Below, in pieces: positions 1 to 8,260 of a stretch of 37,062 bases of DNA. The position numbers and the translations under genes are program-made. The notes under the pieces are model-generated. The model ran no database searches. It worked only from the letters and a program-made list of their open reading frames with translations, and was not told where the DNA came from. Source of the DNA: an uncultured Clostridia bacterium (lineage in GTDB: Bacteria; Bacillota; Clostridia; Christensenellales; Pumilibacteraceae); the NCBI GenBank assembly GCA_944363615.1, contig CALVUQ010000016.1, forward strand, positions 1 through 37,062, given 5' to 3'. Numbering within the stretch: the first letter of the stretch is position 1; each line of letters opens with the position of its first letter.

Positions 1-262
1 AAGGTAAGGATATACGATATCGTCTGCAGAGCTTTACGTCCGTACTTTCTTAAATGACTTTCGGCTTTAATCGTCGGCGGCTTGGGGGGGTAGCTTCAGC
101 GTTATGTTAATGCGCGGCATAAATTCCCGAAATTACTGCGTGTTCGATGCCTGATTCGGATTTTTTCATTTTTGTCATTTTGCCGATGTTTTAATTCGAC
201 AGTGTAAGCACATAAGATAACGTCCGCCGTTATATGGCAGTGTAGGGCAGAAAACGCGAAAA
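1..262. other. Left-edge non-coding stretch downstream of dapB
   Basis: No open reading frame with a ribosome binding site is visible here on either strand. On the minus strand this is the region after the dapB stop codon, and I see no strong hairpin followed by a T-run; the best is a weak 5-bp hairpin (TAACG/CGTTA) near 217-231. It contains a run of seven G near 84-90. Nothing else is supported. Confidence 0.4.
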
Positions 263-1003
263 TCACTCCAAAGCGTTTTTCATCGTGTAAAAGCCGTTAT
301 TTTTGGTCTTTATGAATTCCGCGGCTTTAAGCGTGCCCGTCGCGAAAATCTTGCGCGACAAAGCGGTATGCGATAATGTCACGATTTCGTCGGTGCCTGC
401 GAAAATAACTTCGTGTTCGCCCACGATTGTGCCGCCGCGCACGGCGTGAATGGTCACGTCCTCGGGTTTTCTTTTGGACAAGCCCTCTCTGCCGTAAAGG
501 AATCTGGCGTCGGTTTTGACTTCCTTGACTTTTTCGGCCAGCATCATGGCGGTACCCGACGGCGCGTCCGCTTTCTGGTTATGGTGCTTTTCGATTATTT
601 CGATGTCAAAAGAGTCCTTAAGCGTCTTTGTGGCTTTTTCCACAAGTTCGAGTAAAAGATTTACGCCCACGCTCATATTGCCGGACTTAAGTACCGCGAC
701 TTTTTCGGAAAGCGCCTCTATGCGTTCAAGCTGAACCTGTGAATAACCAGTTGTAGCGATTACGACGCCCTTATTGTACTTTTCTGCCAAAGCGATCACG
801 TCGTCGAGAAGTTCGGGACGGGAAAAATCCACAATTACGTCAAAGTCGCATTGGACAGCGTCAACGTCGGTGTAAGTTTTTATTTCGGGGTGGGGAACCC
901 TGTCAAATCCGCCCGTAACTACGAAACCGTCGCTCAAGCGCGTGGTTTCCACAATGGCTTTACCCATTTTGCCGCTGATTCCGAATAAGAAAAGTCCGGT
1001 CAT
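263..1003 (-). CDS. dapB: 4-hydroxy-tetrahydrodipicolinate reductase
   Basis: DapB reduces the DapA product to tetrahydrodipicolinate with NAD(P)H, in the diaminopimelate/lysine pathway in the cytoplasm. The 246-residue protein has the N-terminal dinucleotide-binding glycine motif (GISGKMG, residues 8-14) and the catalytic EKHHNQKADAPSGTA segment (about 138-152), with the acid/base histidine (His140 or 141), Lys144 and the DAPSGTA substrate loop. Length is normal for the family. The ATG at 1001-1003 has a GAGG box just upstream and lies 15 nt after the dapA stop, so it is the third gene of asd-dapA-dapB and falls under the lysine riboswitch upstream of asd. Confidence 0.96.
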   Translation of the reverse strand: MTGLFLFGISGKMGKAIVETTRLSDGFVVTGGFDRVPHPEIKTYTDVDAVQCDFDVIVDFSRPELLDDVIALAEKYNKGVVIATTGYSQVQLERIEALSEKVAVLKSGNMSVGVNLLLELVEKATKTLKDSFDIEIIEKHHNQKADAPSGTAMMLAEKVKEVKTDARFLYGREGLSKRKPEDVTIHAVRGGTIVGEHEVIFAGTDEIVTLSHTALSRKIFATGTLKAAEFIKTKNNGFYTMKNALE

Positions 1004-1018
1004 AAAAAATATACCTCT

Positions 1019-1900
1019 TTAATCGATAAGACCCAGTTCGCGCATGGAGTCGCGAAGTTTCAAAGCGTTTTGTTCTTCCATTTCGGTAAGGGGCAGACGC
1101 GGAACTCCCGCCCGGAATCCCAAAAGATTCATCGCCGTTTTTACGGGAATGGGATTGACTTCGCAAAACAGATTTTTGATAAAGGGCAGAAGTTTAAACT
1201 GCTGTGCTCTCGCTTTTTCCCACTCTCCGCGAAAAGCGCTTTCGGTAATGTTGCGCATCAGCTGAGGCGCGGCGTTTGCTGCAACTGAAATCACGCCCTT
1301 TGCGCCAAGAGCCATGCTGACGTATGTAAGCGCGTCCTCTCCCGAGTAAACGTCCATCTTTCCTTCAACAAGGCGCATTAGCTCCTGAAGCTGGTCGATG
1401 TTTCCGCTGGCTTCTTTAATGGCGACGATGTTTTTCACTTCGCTGAGTTTAAGCGCGGTCCGGGGCAGAATGTTGACGCCCGTTCTTCCGGGAACGTTGT
1501 AAACGATAACGGGAATGTCCACGCTGTTTGCAACGGCGGAGTAGTGCGCTATCAGCCCGCCCTGAGTGCATTTGTTGTAGTAAGGCGTGACGATAAGCAA
1601 CGCGTCCGCGCCCAAAGCCTGAGCCGAAATTGCGTTTTCCACCGTTTCGGCGGTATTATTGCAACCGCAGCCCGCGACGACGGGAACTCTTCCCGCGACT
1701 TTTTTCACGGCAAAATCGATTGTCGCGTTTTTTTCTTCTTTAGTCATGGTGGAAGGCTCGCCCGTGGTGCCGCATACGCAAAGCGCGTCCGCCTTATTCT
1801 CGATTAAATTTTCGATAATTTTGCCGAACGCGTCGAAATTCACGCCGTTTTCGTCAAAGGGAGTGATTAAAGCCACCCCGACGCCTTTGAAAACGCTCAT
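1019..1900 (-). CDS. dapA: 4-hydroxy-tetrahydrodipicolinate synthase
   Basis: DapA condenses pyruvate with aspartate semialdehyde, the first committed step toward diaminopimelate and lysine. The 293-residue (beta/alpha)8 aldolase carries the GTTGE pyruvate-binding motif (44-48), the YNVPGRT motif with catalytic Tyr134, and the Schiff-base lysine Lys162 in IKEASGN. The start at 1898-1900 has AAGGAGA upstream at normal spacing. It lies 27 nt downstream of asd and 15 nt upstream of dapB on the same strand, so it is the middle gene of a lysine-repressed operon. The residues expected for catalysis are all present. Confidence 0.97.
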   Translation of the reverse strand: MSVFKGVGVALITPFDENGVNFDAFGKIIENLIENKADALCVCGTTGEPSTMTKEEKNATIDFAVKKVAGRVPVVAGCGCNNTAETVENAISAQALGADALLIVTPYYNKCTQGGLIAHYSAVANSVDIPVIVYNVPGRTGVNILPRTALKLSEVKNIVAIKEASGNIDQLQELMRLVEGKMDVYSGEDALTYVSMALGAKGVISVAANAAPQLMRNITESAFRGEWEKARAQQFKLLPFIKNLFCEVNPIPVKTAMNLLGFRAGVPRLPLTEMEEQNALKLRDSMRELGLID

Positions 1901-1927
1901 TTTGCTCTCCTTATCTGCAATAAAAGT

Positions 1928-2926
1928 TTATTTGTTGTTTTTGGCTATTATTCTTTCCGCAATCTGGACGGCGTTGGTAGCCGCGCCTTTACGGATGTTG
2001 TCCGCAACCACCCAAAGGTTAATGCCGCTTTCCACGCTGTCGTCAAGTCTGATTCTTCCCACGTAAACGGGGTCGGTGTCGGCTATGTCGAGAGGGGTGG
2101 GGTAAACGCCGTTCTTGCAGTCGTCCATGACGATTACGCCTTCCGCGGACTTAAGCGTGTCGACGACTCCTTCAAGCGTAACGGGATTATAAAATTCCAC
2201 GTTAATGCTTTCGCTGTGTCCGTAATAGACGGGTACGCGCACGGTCGTGGCGGTGATTTTTATGCTTTGGTCGCCTAAGATTTTGCGCGTTTCGTCAATC
2301 ATTTTCTGTTCCTCTTTGGTGTAACCGTTGTCGAGGAAAACGTCGATATGCGGCAAAACGTTGCCGAAGATGGGCTTGGGGAACTTTTTGGGCGCGGCAC
2401 CTTTAATGCCTTCCTCAAGGTCGGTATATCCTAAAACTCCCGCGCCGCTTACCGCCTGATAGGTGGAATAAACGATTCTCTTTATGCGGTATTTCCTGTG
2501 CAGAGGCGCAAGCGCGACGACCGCCTGAATAGTGGAGCAGTTGGGGTTTGCGATTATGCCCTTATTCCAATCTATGTCGTAAGGATTGACCTCGGGCACG
2601 ACAAGGGGAACGGTGGGGTCCATACGCCATTGGCTGGAATTGTCTATGACGACCGCTCCGCAATCGGCAAATATGGGGGCGAAGGTTTTGGAAGTGCCCG
2701 CGCCCGCGCTGAAAAGAGCGATGTCCGTTTTTCTTGAGCGCACGTTTTCTTCCGTAAGTTCGATTACGGTATATTCCTTGCCCATAAATTCCACTTTTTT
2801 GCCCGCGCTTTTGGCGGAAGCAAAAAGATACAGCTCGTTAATGGGAAGCTTTCTTTCGGCAAGAACCTGAAGCATTTTTCTGCCGACCATGCCTGTTGCG
2901 CCGACTACGGCTACGTTGTAATTCAT
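1928..2926 (-). CDS. asd: Aspartate-semialdehyde dehydrogenase
   Basis: Asd converts aspartyl phosphate to aspartate semialdehyde using NADPH; the product feeds lysine/diaminopimelate and threonine/methionine synthesis. The 332-residue protein shows the N-terminal GATGMVG nucleotide-binding loop (9-15), the nucleophile Cys130 in NPNCSTIQ, and the RVPVYYGHSES segment with substrate-binding Arg230 and general-base His237. The ATG at 2924-2926 follows an AAGGAGA box. It is the first gene of asd-dapA-dapB; about 370 nt of leader containing a lysine riboswitch separates it from its promoter, so all three genes should be shut down when lysine is plentiful. Confidence 0.97.
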   Translation of the reverse strand: MNYNVAVVGATGMVGRKMLQVLAERKLPINELYLFASAKSAGKKVEFMGKEYTVIELTEENVRSRKTDIALFSAGAGTSKTFAPIFADCGAVVIDNSSQWRMDPTVPLVVPEVNPYDIDWNKGIIANPNCSTIQAVVALAPLHRKYRIKRIVYSTYQAVSGAGVLGYTDLEEGIKGAAPKKFPKPIFGNVLPHIDVFLDNGYTKEEQKMIDETRKILGDQSIKITATTVRVPVYYGHSESINVEFYNPVTLEGVVDTLKSAEGVIVMDDCKNGVYPTPLDIADTDPVYVGRIRLDDSVESGINLWVVADNIRKGAATNAVQIAERIIAKNNK

Positions 2927-3181
2927 ATATGATTTCTCCTTGAAATATGATACTTGTTGAAAATCCGGAAAATGCGCTTACGCGCCGGATTCCGATAGGA
3001 TTCTTACGCGACGCGGCTTTTTTTAAGGTAAAAGCGCGTAGGCTGTCGCGTTTACAAAAGGTTAAATCCGACTGAAAAAGCAAAAAATCAAGTGAAAAAA
3101 CGTTGATTTTCCGCTGTTTTTTTATTGCGGCAAACCTAAAGCTCAATCCGCGGTAAGAAAGAGACGGGAAGCAAAACCCTG

Positions 3182-3222
3182 AAAAAACCGCCGTAAGCCG
3201 ATTTAACCGTACTGCGGTTAAA
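3182..3222 (-). terminator. Probable riboswitch expression platform (terminator/antiterminator)
   Basis: Read on the minus strand, AACCGCAGTA (3219-3210) can pair with TACGGCGGTT (3195-3186), with one mismatch, followed by a T-run at 3187-3182, which looks like an intrinsic terminator. A second perfect 8-bp hairpin, TTTAACCG/CGGTTAAA (3222-3202), shares the same bases and excludes the first. Mutually exclusive hairpins about 75 nt after an aptamer are typical of transcriptional riboswitch platforms. Which form lysine favours is inferred from the family (terminator when bound), not seen. Confidence 0.55.
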
Positions 3223-3295
3223 CAAAAAACAGCCAATCGGTTAAAGAGTGTGCCGTTTGACTGTCTTCGGATATCTGATGAAAACGCGATACGTC

Positions 3296-3467
3296 AAATA
3301 ATGTGCTCCACTCTTACGAATGACAGTTGCAGGGTATTAGCCGCTGCACCCAACGAACAACTTCGCCCGAGAGTTATCCGTTTCGGCGTCGATACCCTTT
3401 CGCGGCTCGGGTCATACGGGCGACCTTGATGGAAACCGCTAATAATGTTCGACGCTCCTCATTATTT
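3296..3467 (-). ncRNA. Lysine riboswitch (L-box) aptamer
   Basis: On the minus strand the ends pair perfectly as P1 (AAATAATG at 3467-3460 with CATTATTT at 3303-3296), closing a 172-nt element, the usual size of the L-box. Inside are conserved L-box blocks in order: GAGGAGCGTCGAAC just after P1, GAAAGGG (3401-3395), GACGCCGAAACGG around 3388-3380, a GTTGGGTGCAGCGGC arm with its pairing partner CCTGCAACTGTC, and AGAGTGGAGCA before the P1 3' strand. It precedes the asd-dapA-dapB operon, the classical target of this riboswitch, which makes the call secure. Confidence 0.92.
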
Positions 3468-3476
3468 ACTCGTTAA

Positions 3477-3505
3477 GGATAACACAACAAATCGGGCTTT
3501 GTCAA
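3477..3505 (-). promoter_or_regulatory. Sigma-A promoter of the asd-dapA-dapB operon
   Basis: On the minus strand a consensus -35 TTGACA (3505-3500) is followed by 17 nt and TTATCC (3482-3477) as -10. Transcription would begin just ahead of riboswitch helix P1. It lies back to back with the plus-strand promoter at 3535-3563. Confidence 0.75.
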
Positions 3506-3534
3506 TCAAAATAAATAAACGAGTGTAAAAATGA

Positions 3535-3563
3535 TTGAAAAAAACGGCAAAATGTTATATAAT
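3535..3563 (+). promoter_or_regulatory. Sigma-A promoter of the 3609-9843 operon
   Basis: TTGAAA (3535-3540), a 17-nt spacer, then a perfect TATAAT (3558-3563). The ATG codons at 3531 and 3552 lie upstream of or inside this promoter, so they cannot be in its transcript. The -10 continues as TATAATCGTATCCGTA, identical over 16 nt to the valS promoter at 13959-13974. Confidence 0.8.
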
Positions 3564-3608
3564 CGTATCCGTAGCCGTATTTGCGGCTTTAACCGCGGAG
3601 GAAAAGCA

Positions 3609-4454
3609 ATTACCGTAAACAAGTTACAAGACGACCTCGGTCGGATAATAACGGATTTTTATCATTCCGTATCGGACTTAAATAAGTCGCTTTACGATCC
3701 CGTACTGAAAGACGCAGGATTTAAGCGCGGGTCGGGGTTTTACCTTTATGAGGGACGAAAAAAGTCGGATTTTTCCGTCGTTATCGACGGCGCGGACGAA
3801 GGACTTCACAAACTGGCGTTAAGCGTCGGCGTCGCGCTGAAGGAATCGGGCTTAAGACCCGACGTAATTGTACCTGTACCGGGGGAGCATGAATTGTTCT
3901 GCGCGCCTCGTCCGCGTTTTAAAAGGAACAATGCACTTCTGATTCGGCTTGTACGCGGCAGCACGGGCTTGTTTTGTTCGGGCGGGACTGTGATATGCGG
4001 CGCGGCTGAAACGCCTTTTACGTTTTCGTCGGATGCAGAAGCAGGCTTATACGCAACGGCTTTAAGACGGCTTACCGATGACTTTTGCGGCAGAAATTTC
4101 GTTTGCAGAAGTCTGCTTGCGGGAAAACAGATAACGCTTACCGCAATGTGGTTCGACGACTACGATCTTGAAAAATTCACAATGGAGGCGGCGCGGCTTA
4201 CCGCGGACTCGACCGCCTTTACGGAGACGACTTTGGCTTATTCGCCGCTTGAACAGGATGCGGGACTTCTCGGTAAAGTTTTTTCGGAAATCAGGCCCGA
4301 CGGACCGCTTGAACCCTGTTTCGAAGTCAGAAAATATCTTGCCCTGACCGAAGGGGCAAGGCGTCTGGGCGCAACGGTGAAAGCGTCGGACGAAGCGAAA
4401 GCCGCTGAAAAAATCTCGCAACTTTTGACGGCATTGTTTACGGAGGAATCATAA
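3609..4454 (+). CDS. Uncharacterised protein, apparent AUU start
   Basis: I do not recognise this protein. From residue ITVNKLQDD it is about 281 residues, apparently soluble, mixed alpha/beta, without a signal peptide or membrane segment. The open frame extends upstream to ATG codons at 3531 and 3552, but these precede or interrupt a strong TTGAAA-17-TATAAT promoter. After the predicted transcript start no ATG, GTG or TTG occurs in frame for well over 100 codons, while a perfect GGAGG at 3597-3601 sits 7 nt before an in-frame ATT at 3609. I therefore place the start at ATT with moderate confidence. It heads an operon: its TAA shares a base with the next ATG (4454). Confidence 0.6.
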   Translation: MTVNKLQDDLGRIITDFYHSVSDLNKSLYDPVLKDAGFKRGSGFYLYEGRKKSDFSVVIDGADEGLHKLALSVGVALKESGLRPDVIVPVPGEHELFCAPRPRFKRNNALLIRLVRGSTGLFCSGGTVICGAAETPFTFSSDAEAGLYATALRRLTDDFCGRNFVCRSLLAGKQITLTAMWFDDYDLEKFTMEAARLTADSTAFTETTLAYSPLEQDAGLLGKVFSEIRPDGPLEPCFEVRKYLALTEGARRLGATVKASDEAKAAEKISQLLTALFTEES

Positions 4455-5824
4455 TGGCACAGAAGAAAGGCCTTATTTACAGACTGACCATGGGCAAGGA
4501 CAACCTGCCCGATTTTACGCCCAACAGGTTACCCGGATCTCGCTGGGCGGTATTTAAAGACGTATTTTTCAACCGACTGGGGGCTATGGCGAAAATAAGC
4601 CTGCTTACTTTTCTGTTTACATTGCCCGCAGTCGCCTGGCTTGTCATAATGAATATCGTATTGCAGGTGGACGCTCAGCTTATACCGTATTCGTCCAATA
4701 TCGGCATAGGTTATCCCGTCGTGGTGGACGCGGCCCTCATGGGACAGTATCGCTCATTTATGTATAATATTCAAGCATATTTGATCCTTATTCCGCTGAT
4801 AATGATTGCGGGCGTGGGGTTTGCGGGCGCGTTTCACGTCATGAAGCTTCTCGGCTGGGGCGAGGGCGTGTCCGTGGGCGGCACGTTTTTCCAGGGCATA
4901 AAAAGGAACTGGGCGTCGTTTCTCTGGATCTTCCTTTATGCGGGAGTATCGCTGTTCGTATTCATGTTCTGTATTACGGCGTACGGCTATCTTACGGAGA
5001 TAAACACGGTCGTAAGGGTAATCATGATTGCGCTTGCGGTAGTCCAATTCGTCCTTATGCTTTGCATGCTGCTGTATCTGTGTACGCAGACGGTTACTTA
5101 TAAACTGGGATTCATGGGGCTTGTGAAAAACAGTCTGCTGTTTGCCATTGCGCTTTTCCCGCAAAACGTTTTCTTCATTGCGTTAAGCCTTTTGCCGCTT
5201 ATAATCATAATGTTTTTGCCGCTTCAGATAGGAATATTCTTCTGGATGATTTTCCTGTTTCTGGGCATTGCGTACATCGTGCTTGTCTGGACGGTGTTCT
5301 CGCAATGGGTGTACGATAAATTCGTAAACGACAAGGTAAAAGGCGCGGTCAAAAACCGCGGTATGTACGTTAAGAATCCCGAGGACGAGCGCGCCGCAGA
5401 AATCGAGCACATCAGAACCAGGAACACGGTTTACGGCGCGGCGTATGTGTCGCGCAGGCTTTCCAGCATAGACGACGGCAAAAGTTTCACTCCGCTTTCC
5501 ACCAATTTTTCCCGCAGCGATTTACAGAAGCTAAGCGAAGAAAAGGCCGAAATGCAGGAGGAAATCGATAAGGAAATCGCCGAAGTAAACGCTCAGATAG
5601 AAGAGGAGCGCATACAGTGGGAAGAGGAGCAGGCCGCCGCAAAAAAACGCCGCAAAAAGAATAAAAACGCCGTTGAAAACGCTTCGCAGCTTTCAGCCGC
5701 CGAAAAGGAAAAGGCGCAGAAGAAAAAGAATAAAAAGACGGTAAAGTCCGCTTCCGAAGACGAAATCGCCATACTTCCCGTTTCGGAAGAGGAATACGTC
5801 GAAGACGAGAACGAAAAGAAGTAA
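4454..5824 (+). CDS. YesL/DUF624-like membrane protein with charged C-terminal tail
   Basis: A 456-residue membrane protein with about six hydrophobic segments in residues 40-285. The start region and the segment AGVGFAGAFHVMKLLGWGEG resemble YesL-type (DUF624) proteins, small membrane proteins often linked to ABC sugar importers, although no such importer is adjacent. From about residue 300 the chain is hydrophilic and charged: an apparent coiled coil rich in Glu (about 360-400), then a Lys-rich and finally Glu-rich end. GGAGG precedes the ATG, whose first base overlaps the preceding stop. The biochemical role is unknown; the tail is much longer than a typical YesL and may bind a cytoplasmic partner. 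Confidence 0.75.
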   Translation: MAQKKGLIYRLTMGKDNLPDFTPNRLPGSRWAVFKDVFFNRLGAMAKISLLTFLFTLPAVAWLVIMNIVLQVDAQLIPYSSNIGIGYPVVVDAALMGQYRSFMYNIQAYLILIPLIMIAGVGFAGAFHVMKLLGWGEGVSVGGTFFQGIKRNWASFLWIFLYAGVSLFVFMFCITAYGYLTEINTVVRVIMIALAVVQFVLMLCMLLYLCTQTVTYKLGFMGLVKNSLLFAIALFPQNVFFIALSLLPLIIIMFLPLQIGIFFWMIFLFLGIAYIVLVWTVFSQWVYDKFVNDKVKGAVKNRGMYVKNPEDERAAEIEHIRTRNTVYGAAYVSRRLSSIDDGKSFTPLSTNFSRSDLQKLSEEKAEMQEEIDKEIAEVNAQIEEERIQWEEEQAAAKKRRKKNKNAVENASQLSAAEKEKAQKKKNKKTVKSASEDEIAILPVSEEEYVEDENEKK

Positions 5825-5859
5825 AACCTGCCCGCGCGGGCTTAAGGGGTGACGGGAAT

Positions 5860-6582
5860 ATGTACGACGCGCTTGCTGCATACTACGATAGATTCATGTC
5901 GGACGTCGATTACGACGCCTGGATAAATTACCTGAAAGATATTCTGGGCGAGCGCGTGCGCGGAAGGGACGTAGGCTGCGGCACGGGCAGATTCACCATT
6001 GCCCTTAAAGAAGCGGGATACGATGTAGCGGGCAGCGACTCAAGCCCCGAAATGCTTTCCGTCGCGGCGGAAAACGCGCGCAAAAAGGGAGTTCCCGTCA
6101 CGTTTTTGCTTCAGTCGGCGGAGGAACTTTCGGATTTTGCGCCGCTTGATTTCGTTATCGCGCAGTGCGATGTGGTAAATTATCTCAAAAAGCCCGAGAT
6201 TTTTTTCAGGAAAGCGTATTCGTCGTTGAAAGACTCGGGAATATTGATGTTCGACATTTCGTCGGAATATAAGCTTACCGAAATTTTAAGCAACAATGTG
6301 TTTACCGAAACCCGCGACGACGTTACGTATATCTGGGAAAACGAATACGTAAAAAAGGCGCGGCGCGTGGATATGCGGCTGACATTTTTCCGCAAAAATG
6401 AGAATAATTATTATTCTAAAAGCGTTGAGACTCAGTCTCAGTACGTACATTCTTCGTCCGACATCGTAAAATCGCTGTACGACGTCGGTTTCAGAACCGT
6501 CAAAACGCGGGGATTCCTTAAAAAATCTCCCCCTTCGGAAAAGGAACAGCGAATTCATTTTATCGCTTACAAGCAGGAGTGA
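5860..6582 (+). CDS. Class I SAM-dependent methyltransferase
   Basis: A 240-residue cytoplasmic enzyme with a Rossmann-type AdoMet fold. It begins with an ALAAYYDRFMSDVDYDAW segment common in YqeM/UbiE-like methyltransferases. Motif I is RDVGCGTGRF (about 36-45), followed by the acidic motif II region (AGSDSSPEML) and LDFVIAQCDVVNYL (motif IV region). Substrate is unknown. The start follows AAGGGGTGA (5844-5852). The 35-nt gap from the preceding gene contains a perfect GC palindrome at 5830-5841 but no T-run, so read-through in the operon is likely. The next gene starts 2 nt after this stop. Confidence 0.85.
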   Translation: MYDALAAYYDRFMSDVDYDAWINYLKDILGERVRGRDVGCGTGRFTIALKEAGYDVAGSDSSPEMLSVAAENARKKGVPVTFLLQSAEELSDFAPLDFVIAQCDVVNYLKKPEIFFRKAYSSLKDSGILMFDISSEYKLTEILSNNVFTETRDDVTYIWENEYVKKARRVDMRLTFFRKNENNYYSKSVETQSQYVHSSSDIVKSLYDVGFRTVKTRGFLKKSPPSEKEQRIHFIAYKQE

Positions 6583-6583
6583 T

Positions 6584-8260
6584 ATGGCAAAAATACTCAA
6601 ACTCAACAACGACGCCGATTATTATTACGAGCGCGGTATCGACAAAAGCGAGGCGGGCAGTTACATAGAGGCCGTGGACAGTTTTTATTCGGCGCTGAAA
6701 CGCGACCCGGAAAACATGTGGATTTATTCCGAAATCGGCTATAATTATCTTGAACTGGGTCTTTACGAACCGGCGCTTAAAATTTATTTTAAACTGCTTG
6801 CACTCGACAAATACGCCGACATAGGGTATCTGGGGCTTATGCAGTGTTTCATTCGCGAAAACCAGGTCGCCACAGCGCTTTATTATCTCAACATGGGCAT
6901 AGACAACGGCGCCCTTGACAGCGAATACGAGGCGGAGGAACAGGAAACCGCCGTAAGCGATAAGCCTAAACTCAGGCTTTTGGACAAAAACGACAACAGC
7001 GAGATTGTCGCGCTTGCCAAAAAGATGATAGTAAGCGGCGAAAGTGATTTTGCAAAACAAATGCTTTCCGCCATACCCGATACCAGCAAACAGTTCGACG
7101 AGGCGCAGAACCATCTTTCTTTTCTCGCTTATTCGGAAGGCGACTACGACAAATGCATACGCCTTTCCGAAGCGGTGATCGAAAACAAGCCCGAGGACCT
7201 CTATGCTCTTACAACCATGATGCTTGCGTATTACCGTAAAAACGATTACGTCAAAACGGAGGAAATCGCTTCCGTAATCGACGGACTTGAATTGAAAACC
7301 AGGTCGGAACTTTACCGCGTCGCGATGTGCGTCATGGAAGTGGGGGACGAGCGTCGTTGCGTTAAGTACTTTGAAAAACTGTTCGAATTGTGTCCTTACG
7401 ACCGCGACACCACCTTAGCGCTTGCGATCGCCTATTACGATACGGACAGGACGGCTGATGCGCGCGCATACATGCTGGCGTTGAGAAGACTTTATCCGTC
7501 CGACAGAGTGATTGCATATTACGCGCGTTTCGTGCGCGAGGGCAACATAAAGCATATTCCCGTGGCGGTGGATCTTCCCGACGGTGAAAAGCTGAGGCGT
7601 CTGCATCGCATAGAAGAAACTTTTTCCATGCTGTCGGACGTCGACAAAGCGGTAAAAAGACTGGAAGAGGACGAAGAATTTTACGATATGGTCATGTGGC
7701 TTTTATCGTCGAGGGAGGTGCAGATGTGTCAGCGCGTGGGCGCTTTCCTTTGCCAGCACGAAAAATGGCAGCCCTTTTTCCGCGACAAGCTTATCGACCC
7801 GTCGGTGCCTTCGCCCGTAAAAAAGGAATATCTTTTAAGCTATCTGAAGTATTCCGACGTCAAAAAATTCGCTTTGCTTGTGGGCGACATAATGCTGTTT
7901 TTCAATCCGCGGATACCCAAGTGCGACGATAACTTCGACATGCGCGAGACCTATTGGCTGTTATATGCCACCTGCGCGTTCGTGACGAAAGGTTTCCAGT
8001 CCAAAATCAACAAGGTCTATAAAAATTTTGTCGCGGTCATGAGCAGGCCCGACTTCAAGCCTTTCAAAATACGCGTGCCCGTCATGGCGGCGCTTATAGC
8101 GTACAAAGCCAAAGTACATAAAATTTTCGAGTCGGAAACGGAGTGCTGTGAAATATTCGGCTGCACCAAGGAGGATTTTCACGATTACGCCGTAAGACTG
8201 GAACTGGAAAAACCCGAAAAACCGGCCGAAAAACCGGCCGAAGAAACGGAGGAACGATAA
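6584..8260 (+). CDS. Tetratricopeptide-repeat protein
   Basis: A 558-residue protein without a signal peptide. Residues 10-45 (ADYYYERGIDKSEAGSYIEA...) and about 45-80 are clear TPR units (helix pairs with W/Y, G, Y, A, P positions), and additional TPR-like helices occur near 160-310. The rest is helical and the end carries a short Glu-Lys-Pro-Ala repeat (EKPAEKPAE) encoded by 12-bp tandem repeats near 8217-8240. TPR proteins are scaffolds for protein partners; nothing indicates an enzyme. It starts 2 nt after the methyltransferase stop and its stop overlaps the next ATG by one base, so translation is likely coupled. Confidence 0.8.
   Translation: MAKILKLNNDADYYYERGIDKSEAGSYIEAVDSFYSALKRDPENMWIYSEIGYNYLELGLYEPALKIYFKLLALDKYADIGYLGLMQCFIRENQVATALYYLNMGIDNGALDSEYEAEEQETAVSDKPKLRLLDKNDNSEIVALAKKMIVSGESDFAKQMLSAIPDTSKQFDEAQNHLSFLAYSEGDYDKCIRLSEAVIENKPEDLYALTTMMLAYYRKNDYVKTEEIASVIDGLELKTRSELYRVAMCVMEVGDERRCVKYFEKLFELCPYDRDTTLALAIAYYDTDRTADARAYMLALRRLYPSDRVIAYYARFVREGNIKHIPVAVDLPDGEKLRRLHRIEETFSMLSDVDKAVKRLEEDEEFYDMVMWLLSSREVQMCQRVGAFLCQHEKWQPFFRDKLIDPSVPSPVKKEYLLSYLKYSDVKKFALLVGDIMLFFNPRIPKCDDNFDMRETYWLLYATCAFVTKGFQSKINKVYKNFVAVMSRPDFKPFKIRVPVMAALIAYKAKVHKIFESETECCEIFGCTKEDFHDYAVRLELEKPEKPAEKPAEETEER

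Noticed and set aside
2838..3236. 132-codon minus-strand open frame in the asd leader
   Set aside because: It overlaps the riboswitch platform and the start of asd in another frame, and has no ribosome binding site or protein-like features.
5830..5841. GC palindrome GCCCGCGCGGGC between the YesL-like and methyltransferase genes
   Set aside because: No loop and no T-run, so not a terminator; too short to claim a regulator site.
8212..8245. 12-bp tandem repeats at the end of the TPR gene as a possible repeat element
   Set aside because: Only two full copies within a coding tail (EKPA repeats); a simple coding repeat.
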